From Firmicutes bacterium UBA7709 (GTDB lineage Bacteria > Bacillota_A > Clostridia > Peptostreptococcales > Anaerovoracaceae): a stretch of 5,106 nt of DNA. The notes beneath the pieces are model-generated. The model ran no database searches. It was not told the DNA's origin and was given only the letters and a program-made list of their open reading frames with translations. This document shows, piece after piece, positions 1 to 5,106 of the stretch (within the stretch, counting starts at the first letter, position 1; every line of letters begins with the position of its first letter). The stretch is taken from assembly GCA_002482405.1 (NCBI GenBank), contig DLFX01000385.1:1282-6387 (forward strand), in the 5' to 3' direction. The position numbers and the translations under genes were made by a program.

Positions 1-321
1 ATATGCCGCAACCACCCTTTCAACCTTTCCGTCCTCGTTCAGAATGACGACCTGAGTCGCATAACTGTAGGAGACATGGCTCACAGGATATTCCTTATCC
101 GCTCCCATGGGATCGGTAACCGCCTCGAATTCCCCGTACCACTCTCTGCCTTCCAGCTCCACCAGGGTCTTTCCAATATCCAGCTCTTCCTTCATCTGTA
201 CCGCGGCGCGGCGGACAGCTTCGCCGGTCAGGACCGTCTGCCTGGATGCCGTGCTCGTGCCGCTGTCCGGCGTCCTCACCGTATCGGGAGCCTCATGGAT
301 GATATCGGAGGGATGGAGGCC
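1..321 (-). pseudogene. xdh: Selenium-dependent xanthine dehydrogenase, displaced 3' continuation in a second frame, running off the left edge
   Basis: Reading the minus strand from 321 to 1 gives 107 uninterrupted codons in a frame different from the preceding ORF. The sequence begins G-L-H-P-S-D-I-I-H-E-A-P-D-T-V-R-T-P, then D-S-G-T-S-T-A-S-R-Q-T-V-L-T-G-E-A, which is the typical second molybdopterin-domain segment of this hydroxylase family; the S-G-T-S-T-A-S-R-Q loop lies by the Mo cofactor. It goes on through W-Y-G-E-F and S-H-V-S-Y-S-Y-A-T-Q to the edge with no stop. There is no ribosome binding site or plausible new start at its beginning, so it is the displaced rear of the same gene and not a separate one. 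The catalytic glutamate motif expected further on lies outside the window. Whether the break is biological or an assembly error cannot be told from the sequence alone. Confidence 0.87.
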
Positions 322-2162
322 GCAGAGGTTCTGACGTGTACCTTCCCGTCCTGAACGGAGAGGATGCACCGCCCGACGTCCTTCACTCCGACGCCTTTTC
401 CGCTGTTTTTAAAGGCGCAGGCGATTCCGCCATAAGGGCTGGATTCGTAGACATCCTTTACGGCCTCAAGGGTCTCCACCATCGCGCAGTTTTCGTCGGC
501 GATCTGCCCGTTGGGCAGGATCTGCCCCGGCCGAACCGCGTTTTTATAGCGGATCTCCCAGGGAGAAATGCCCACCATCTCCGCAAGCAGGTTCAGATTG
601 CTCTCCATCGCGAAGCAGCTCTGGGTCACGCCGAAGCCGCGGTATGCCCCGGAGACGACGTTGTTCGTGTAAACCGCCATCCCCAGAATATCGATATTCT
701 GGAAATTGTACGGCCCCGCGGCGTGGGTGCAGGCGCGCTGTAAAACCGGACCGCCCAGGGAGGCGTATGCGCCGGTATCCGCAACGAGAAGAGCCTTCAT
801 GGCGGTCAGGTTGCCTTCTTCGTCGCAGGCCGTGGTGAACTCCATTTCCATGGCATGGCGCTTGGTATGATAATTTATGCTCTCCTGCCTGGAAAACTTG
901 ACCTTGACGGGTCTCTTCGCGTACCAGGCCATAAGGGCCGCATGCTGCTGAACGCTCATGTCTTCCTTGCCGCCGAAACCTCCGCCCACAAGCATGGAGG
1001 TGACGTGGATTTTTTCGACGGGAACCTGAAGCATGAGAGCAGTCTCGCGCCGGTCGTCATAGACCGACTGGCCTCCAGTATAGAGGTGCAGGCCGTCCTC
1101 TCCCACGGGCACGGCAACCGCGCATTCGGGTTCCATAAAGGCATGGTCATTGTGGGGCGTAAAGTATTTCCTTGTGACGACATACTTTGCCTCGCTTATC
1201 GCTTTTTCCGGATTGCCCCGCTTCAAATACTCCTTGCTCATGATATTCCCGCCAGAATGGATCAGCGGAGCGTCGGCCCTGAGCGCGTCGGTGGGACAGA
1301 GCACGGGCTTCAGTTCCTCGTAGTCGAGCTTGATGAGAGAAATGATCTCATCAAGGCTTTCCTGTTTCGTGCTGGCGGCCAGGGCGATGGCGTCGCCGAT
1401 ATAGCGCGTTTCATGTCCTTCTGCGATCATAACGTCCCAGTCCTGCTTCAGATGGCCTATCTTGTTGTGCGGAACATCTCTGGCCGTAAGAATGCGAACG
1501 CAGTCGGGGTGCTTTTCCGCCTCCGACGTGTCGATGCTCTTGATCAGCGCGCGGGGAGCGGGGCTTCGAAGCGCCTTTGCATAAATCATCCCATCCAGAT
1601 ACAGATCGTCGGCAAACATTCCCGTACCCAGAATTTTCTCCGCAGCGTCGCTCCGTTTGCAGTCATCCGAAATGCCCGCGGTCTCCTGGCGCTCAGGCAC
1701 CGGGGCGCCGGTTCGGAAATATTCCGCGGCCTTCAGGATCGCTTCTTCGATCCTCACATATCCGGTACACCTGCAGATGTTGCCATTGATGGCTTTTTTG
1801 ACCTCAGCCCGGGTCGGATTGTCGTTGACATCCAGCAGCGTCTTTGCCGCCAGAACCATGCCGGGGATGCAAAAGCCGCACTGCACGGCGCCGGCCGACG
1901 CGAAGCTCTCCGTATAAACCTCCCGCTCCCGCTCCGACAGCCCTTCGACGGTGATCACCTGCGCGCCTTCAAGCTTGGAAAGCTTTCGTGTACATGCCTT
2001 GACCGCTTTGCCGTCGATGATGACCGTGCAGGTACCGCAAGCTCCCTCGCTGCATCCATCCTTGACCGAGGTTAGCCTCAAATCATCCCGTAGAAAGCGC
2101 AGCAGGCTCTTATCCTCTGTCGTGGCAATAGTTCTTCCGTTAACTGTTAAAGAAATTCCCAT
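276..2162 (-). CDS. xdh: Selenium-dependent xanthine dehydrogenase-type molybdenum hydroxylase, N-terminal part, ending at a premature stop after a frame change
   Basis: This 628-residue ORF is the front of an approximately 850-residue molybdenum hydroxylase that oxidises purines such as hypoxanthine or xanthine. Residues 1-150 form the two-cluster 2Fe-2S domain, with all eight cysteines intact: C37, C42, C45, C57 for the plant-ferredoxin-type cluster and C95, C98, C130, C132 for the helical one (Q-C-G-F-C, I-C-R-C-T-G-Y). The domain is fused directly to the molybdopterin-binding part from about 172 onward, without the FAD domain found between them in animal xanthine oxidase. Cofactor motifs visible are G-G-Q at 363-365, V-G-G-G-F-G-G-K-E-D at 392-401, and G-A-Y-R-G-F-G at 505-511. 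Membership of the selenium-dependent subfamily is judged from overall sequence and the ygfK/ssnA neighbours. Family-like sequence ends at R-T-S-A-A (residues 611-615). The last 13 residues are out-of-frame read-through to a TGA, and the real continuation is in another frame (positions 321 to 1). The truncated product lacks the C-terminal catalytic glutamate region and should be inactive. Start: ATG with AGAAAGGA eight bases upstream. Confidence 0.9.
   Translation of the reverse strand: MGISLTVNGRTIATTEDKSLLRFLRDDLRLTSVKDGCSEGACGTCTVIIDGKAVKACTRKLSKLEGAQVITVEGLSEREREVYTESFASAGAVQCGFCIPGMVLAAKTLLDVNDNPTRAEVKKAINGNICRCTGYVRIEEAILKAAEYFRTGAPVPERQETAGISDDCKRSDAAEKILGTGMFADDLYLDGMIYAKALRSPAPRALIKSIDTSEAEKHPDCVRILTARDVPHNKIGHLKQDWDVMIAEGHETRYIGDAIALAASTKQESLDEIISLIKLDYEELKPVLCPTDALRADAPLIHSGGNIMSKEYLKRGNPEKAISEAKYVVTRKYFTPHNDHAFMEPECAVAVPVGEDGLHLYTGGQSVYDDRRETALMLQVPVEKIHVTSMLVGGGFGGKEDMSVQQHAALMAWYAKRPVKVKFSRQESINYHTKRHAMEMEFTTACDEEGNLTAMKALLVADTGAYASLGGPVLQRACTHAAGPYNFQNIDILGMAVYTNNVVSGAYRGFGVTQSCFAMESNLNLLAEMVGISPWEIRYKNAVRPGQILPNGQIADENCAMVETLEAVKDVYESSPYGGIACAFKNSGKGVGVKDVGRCILSVQDGKVHVRTSAASIPPISSMRLPIR
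310..326 (-). other. Deletion and frameshift junction within the xanthine dehydrogenase gene
   Basis: On the minus strand the frame encoding R-T-S-A-A reaches GCG at 323-321, and the next recognisable frame starts with GGC (321-319) as G-L-H-P-S. In related enzymes, as I recall them, roughly 20 residues separate these blocks, including a C-I-G-Q-G or M-G-Q-G cofactor loop. The frame offset requires a missing length of 3k+1 bases, so around 60 bases. The overlap of the two frames at GCGGC is consistent with a deletion between short repeats, but this is inference. Confidence 0.7.
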
Positions 2163-2170
2163 AGCGATCG

Positions 2171-2178
2171 TCCTTTCT
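2171..2178 (-). promoter_or_regulatory. Shine-Dalgarno sequence of the xanthine dehydrogenase gene
   Basis: AGAAAGGA on the minus strand, eight bases before the ATG at 2162. It begins directly after the ssnA TAA stop at 2179-2181, so the two genes are very likely translated from one mRNA. It supports the chosen start. Confidence 0.75.
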
Positions 2179-3510
2179 TTAAATCCTCTTCCACAAGGCT
2201 TCCGCCATAGCGCGGGATTCCGCCATCAGCTTTTCTTCGTCGATATCCGCCAGCTGTCTTTCCTTCATGACGATTTTTCCGTTGATGATCGTCGTATCGA
2301 CACACCTGCCGGACAGGCCGAACAGGATGTGGCTGTAGATCGTGTCCGCGTTGACCGGAGTCGGCGCTTCATAAGAGGCGATAATGACGTCGGCATACCA
2401 GTCTTCTTTCAAAGCCCCGACCTGTCCGTCCAGAAAACGGCTCATAATCGTGGTGTTGTTTTCAAAGAGCATCTGAGGCGGTTCCGCCCATGCGACAGAG
2501 GGAATGCCCGCCGCATGCTTATGCAGCGCGTGAGTCGCCCTGAGGGACTGAGTCATATCGACGCAGTAACCGTCCGTCCCCATGCCGACGAGTACGCCGG
2601 ATTTCAGCATTTTCAGCACGGGAGACACTCCCACGGCGTTTGTCATATTCGATTCCGGATTGTGAACCACGGCGACTCCGCTTTCCGCAAGCATCCTGAT
2701 TTCCTCATCCGTCACGTGGACGCAGTGTATGGCGATGGACCTGTCGTTCAAAACCCCATTGTCGTACAGGCGTTCGACGACCCTTCTGTCGTATTTCGCC
2801 AGCGCGTCCACCACATCCTCGATGCCTTCGGCAGCATGGATATGATAGCCGGCGCCGATGGCCTCAGCCTCATTTACGATCCTGTCAAGGGTCTTCTGGC
2901 CGATGGTCATCTGTGCGTGCATGCCCACAAGACCTTTCAGCATATCGTCCTTCCTGGATTGACAGTACTTTACGAATTCAATGTTTTCCTCGATTCCCTC
3001 CGCGGCGGTCTTTTCTCCGTCCCGATCCGAGATTTCATAGCAGAGGTTGCTGCGGACGCCGATTTGCTCCGCCGCCTCCGCGATCTTAAACAGGCTTCCC
3101 CTCACCGCGCAGGGGCTGGCGTGATGATCGATCACCGAGGTTACTCCCATGCGCACCGCGTCGATCATCGGACCGACGGCGCTGTAGTAAACATCGTCCA
3201 GGGTAAGCATTTTATCGAGTTTCCACCAGAGGCCCCGCAGGACTTCTCCGAACGTATTGGCCGGCCGGCCGCCGAAGTTGATCCCTCTGGCGAAGGTGCT
3301 GTAGTAATGCATATGGGCATTGATAAAGCCCGGCATCACAAGCCGCCCTTTCGCGTCGATGATCTCGGCTCCGCCGTACCTGGCCTTCAGGGTTTCCGTC
3401 TCGCCCACCTCAACGATGCGATTCCCGGAAATTGCGACGGCTCCGCCGTCTAAAAACGGTCTCTCGTCATCCCGCGTAACCACTTTTCCGTTAATAATTA
3501 ATATCTCCAT
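2179..3510 (-). CDS. ssnA: SsnA-type putative aminohydrolase (amidohydrolase superfamily), complete
   Basis: A 443-residue protein, matching the usual SsnA length of about 440. It is a metal-dependent deaminase-type member of the amidohydrolase superfamily, related to guanine deaminase and the chlorohydrolase/S-adenosylhomocysteine deaminase group. A short N-terminal beta region (I-I-N-G-K-V-V) leads into the barrel at P-G-F-I-N-A-H-M-H, giving metal ligands H66 and H68. The H-I-H-A-A-E motif supplies H225 and the probable catalytic E228. I-H-C-V-H follows (H262, H265), then H-N-P-E-S-N-M at 283-289, and the metal-binding aspartate D313 in G-M-G-T-D-G-Y. The C-terminal beta region resumes at I-I-N-G-K-I-V. 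No signal peptide or membrane segment is seen, so it should be cytoplasmic. The ATG at 3510 is preceded by GAGGAG at good spacing. The gene sits 21 bases after ygfK and 16 bases before the xanthine dehydrogenase. The substrate is unproven; a purine amino group, as in guanine deamination, is the best guess from context. Confidence 0.93.
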   Translation of the reverse strand: MEILIINGKVVTRDDERPFLDGGAVAISGNRIVEVGETETLKARYGGAEIIDAKGRLVMPGFINAHMHYYSTFARGINFGGRPANTFGEVLRGLWWKLDKMLTLDDVYYSAVGPMIDAVRMGVTSVIDHHASPCAVRGSLFKIAEAAEQIGVRSNLCYEISDRDGEKTAAEGIEENIEFVKYCQSRKDDMLKGLVGMHAQMTIGQKTLDRIVNEAEAIGAGYHIHAAEGIEDVVDALAKYDRRVVERLYDNGVLNDRSIAIHCVHVTDEEIRMLAESGVAVVHNPESNMTNAVGVSPVLKMLKSGVLVGMGTDGYCVDMTQSLRATHALHKHAAGIPSVAWAEPPQMLFENNTTIMSRFLDGQVGALKEDWYADVIIASYEAPTPVNADTIYSHILFGLSGRCVDTTIINGKIVMKERQLADIDEEKLMAESRAMAEALWKRI

Positions 3511-3516
3511 CGTTTT

Positions 3517-3522
3517 CTCCTC
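3517..3522 (-). promoter_or_regulatory. Shine-Dalgarno sequence of ssnA
   Basis: GAGGAG on the minus strand, six bases before the ATG at 3510. It lies within the 21-base gap after the ygfK stop codon. It fixes the ssnA start and suggests independent ribosome loading on a shared transcript. Confidence 0.8.
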
Positions 3523-3531
3523 GTATTTCTA

Positions 3532-5106
3532 TCAAACCTTGGGAATAAGATAAGGATAATCTGCGGAAATCGCTTTGATCGCCTGTTCCATTGCCTCTGG
3601 GATATTTCCGCCACCCAGCGTATAGTCCACAATCGACCCGCACTCCAGGCGGACCTTGAAGCGATCCTTTCCAATGGAAAGGAAGCCTCTGTTTTCGCTG
3701 TCTTTAAAATCTTCTTCCATCGAGAAGATCGTCAGTTTATCCTTGTACGGATCTCCCGCCGTCGGACAGAATACGCCGCAGTTCCCGCATTCGTTGCACA
3801 TTCCGTCCATGTGAATCACCTGATACCGCTGCGAGAGGGCGTCTTTCATATCGATGGCGATGTTCGCACGGTTCGGGCAGACGTCGGCGCATATCTCGCA
3901 CACCTTTCCGCAGGAAAGGCACCGGACCGCATCGGTCAGAGCCTCCTGCAGCGAATCCCCCGCGGCGTCCAAAACGCCCTTCCTGGCGATGAGGTCCCCA
4001 CGGCAGGCTTCCACCGGATATTCCCGGAAATCCGAATCAACGCCGGCTTTGCTCAGGATATCGGCGGCGATCCGCTTCGCGTCCGCCATAGCCATGACGA
4101 CGGTCTTCGGCCCTTCCTTGCAGTCGCCTGCGATGTAAACCCCCGGCAAAGAGGTTTCATTCGCATCGCTGAGCTTTGCAAAGCCTTTTTCCGTCAGGGC
4201 GATTCCGTTTTTTTCAAACCGGGAGGTGTCCACCCGGGCTCCCACCGCGCTGACAACCGTATCCACGGCCAGGATTTCTTTCTTGCCCGCGGAAACGACG
4301 CCTCGCCTTCCGGAAGCGTCCCGGTCTCCGAGCTTCATTGTCTCGCAGGTCAACATCCCGTTGGCATAGTCCGTCGGAGAAAGGAGCTCCCGGATCTTCA
4401 CTCCGTCCTGAAGGGCAAGCTCGATCTCCTCCGCCTGGGCCGGCATAAATGCTCTGGTGCGCCGGTACACGATGAAGACCTCTTCCACGCCGCTGTTTCG
4501 AACTGCCGCCCGGGCGCAATCCATCGCGACGTCTCCGCCTCCGATTACCGCGACCCGCTTTCCGAGATCCAGGTTCAATTCCGTTTTCCGGGACTCCGCA
4601 AGAAACGGCAGAGCGTCAACAACGGTCCTTCCGTTTAAGGGGATCGGACCGAGCCCTTCCTTCCAGGCTCCTGTCGCCAGTATGATAAAATCATACTCCC
4701 CTTTCAACGCGTGCAGATCGTAATCCTCGGGAGCTCCGTACTGAAATTCAACGCCGTATGTCTCCGCCATCTTCGCGTCGGCGGCAATGGCCTGGTCGCT
4801 GATTCGAAAGGCCGGGATCACTCGGGAAACGATTCCCATGGGGCGGTCGCTCTTTTCCCGGACGGTAACCGAAATACCGTTGCGGCGCAGATAGGACGCC
4901 GCCGCGATTCCGGCCGGTCCGGCTCCGATCACAAGAACTTTTACGCCGCTTTCCGGTTGGACCGGAGTGATCCCTCCGGTAAACTCAGCCTGGGCATTGA
5001 GGGAAGCAAGCTTTTTCGCGTTGCGTATCCGCAGCGGGTCCTCATAGTCCAGCCGCGTACATTTCTTTTGACATTCATGATCGCAGATCGTCCCTGTGAT
5101 GGACGG
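3532..5106 (-). CDS. ygfK: YgfK-family FAD/NAD(P)H and 4Fe-4S oxidoreductase ('putative selenate reductase subunit'), C-terminal 524 residues, 5' end off the window
   Basis: The frame is open to the right edge of the window, so the N-terminal part lies outside; the family is about 1000 residues long, so roughly half is missing. In the 524 visible residues, a GltD-like C-x3-C-x3-C iron-sulfur motif (C8, C12, C16) comes first. Next is a flavin-binding G-A-G-P-A-G at about 61-66, an NAD(P)H-binding V-I-G-G-G-D-V-A at about 187-194, and the second FAD contact G-V-Y-I-A-G-D at about 322-328. Two ferredoxin-type Cys clusters follow: C396, C399, C403, C406, C410 and C437, C440, C443, C447, the last of each followed by Pro. 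This layout resembles the small subunit of glutamate synthase and dihydropyrimidine dehydrogenase, joined to a ferredoxin tail. An apparent start at 4932 is a GTG inside the Rossmann motif (K-V-L-V-I-G-A-G), so it is an internal valine. It is probably a cytoplasmic electron-transfer protein working with the downstream hydroxylase. The selenate reductase name comes from old genetic inference, and the substrate is uncertain. Confidence 0.9.
   Translation of the reverse strand, partial: PSITGTICDHECQKKCTRLDYEDPLRIRNAKKLASLNAQAEFTGGITPVQPESGVKVLVIGAGPAGIAAASYLRRNGISVTVREKSDRPMGIVSRVIPAFRISDQAIAADAKMAETYGVEFQYGAPEDYDLHALKGEYDFIILATGAWKEGLGPIPLNGRTVVDALPFLAESRKTELNLDLGKRVAVIGGGDVAMDCARAAVRNSGVEEVFIVYRRTRAFMPAQAEEIELALQDGVKIRELLSPTDYANGMLTCETMKLGDRDASGRRGVVSAGKKEILAVDTVVSAVGARVDTSRFEKNGIALTEKGFAKLSDANETSLPGVYIAGDCKEGPKTVVMAMADAKRIAADILSKAGVDSDFREYPVEACRGDLIARKGVLDAAGDSLQEALTDAVRCLSCGKVCEICADVCPNRANIAIDMKDALSQRYQVIHMDGMCNECGNCGVFCPTAGDPYKDKLTIFSMEEDFKDSENRGFLSIGKDRFKVRLECGSIVDYTLGGGNIPEAMEQAIKAISADYPYLIPKV

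Noticed and set aside
276..278. In-frame TGA ending the xdh ORF, considered as a selenocysteine codon because the family depends on selenium.
   Set aside because: The family uses a labile selenium cofactor and not selenocysteine here. The 13 residues before the TGA do not fit the family, and the family-like sequence continues in another frame.
310..326. Programmed ribosomal frameshift in xdh.
   Set aside because: There is no slippery heptamer or obvious downstream stem, and a block of about 20 conserved residues is missing, which frameshifting would not restore.
855..2075. Long plus-strand open frame of about 406 codons.
   Set aside because: It is antisense to the Fe-S and molybdopterin coding region of xdh, has no recognisable domain, and is a shadow of the real frame.
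3259..3272. GC-rich palindromic run made of repeated GGCC units.
   Set aside because: It lies within ssnA and encodes an ordinary G-R-P-A stretch; it is too short and embedded in coding sequence to be called a repeat or terminator.
1951..3453. Long plus-strand open frame of about 500 codons.
   Set aside because: It lies antisense to ssnA and the start of xdh, whose products have clear family motifs. Its translation shows no recognisable domain, and it follows from the codon bias of the genes opposite.
4930..4932. GTG at 4932 as the start of a 466-residue protein.
   Set aside because: It is a valine within the FAD-binding K-V-L-V-I-G-A-G strand; the frame continues upstream with a conserved cysteine motif to the window edge.

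Overview
All coding capacity in this window lies on the minus strand, in one tight co-directional block. Read in the direction of transcription (from 5106 towards 1), it holds the C-terminal half of a YgfK-family iron-sulfur flavoprotein, a complete SsnA-type aminohydrolase, and a selenium-dependent xanthine dehydrogenase-type molybdenum hydroxylase that runs off the left edge. The intergenic gaps are only 21 and 16 bases, and each internal start has a good Shine-Dalgarno sequence. No RNA genes, mobile elements, CRISPR arrays, promoters or terminators were seen. No gene-free stretch exceeds about 25 bases.

The ygfK-ssnA-xdh order is a known signature of the anaerobic purine/selenium clusters of Clostridia and of the E. 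coli ygfK-ssnA-ygfM-xdhD region. The strong AGGAG-type ribosome binding sites, moderately high GC and oxygen-sensitive Fe-S/Mo enzymes suggest an anaerobic Firmicute (Clostridia-like), possibly from the gut. That taxonomic placement is inference. The likely joint role is anaerobic purine breakdown: a molybdenum hydroxylase with a labile selenium cofactor acts on the purine ring, an aminohydrolase removes an amino group, and YgfK handles electrons through FAD, NAD(P)H and several 4Fe-4S clusters. Selenium use is inferred from family membership only, because no selD, yqeB, yqeC or mocA lies in view.

The most notable observation is that the xanthine dehydrogenase reading frame is broken. The N-terminal ORF runs from 2162 and stops at 276, but from about position 321 down to 1 the recognisable continuation is in a different frame. 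Family-typical sequence stops after R-T-S-A-A and resumes at G-L-H-P-S-D-I-I-H-E-A-P-D. About 20 residues, expected to include the G-Q-G molybdopterin-contact loop, appear to be deleted, with a net frame change. Either the gene is a recent pseudogene in this strain, or the read or assembly lost about 60 bases. Apart from this lesion the window is a conventional member of a known cluster, and I see no entirely new system in it.
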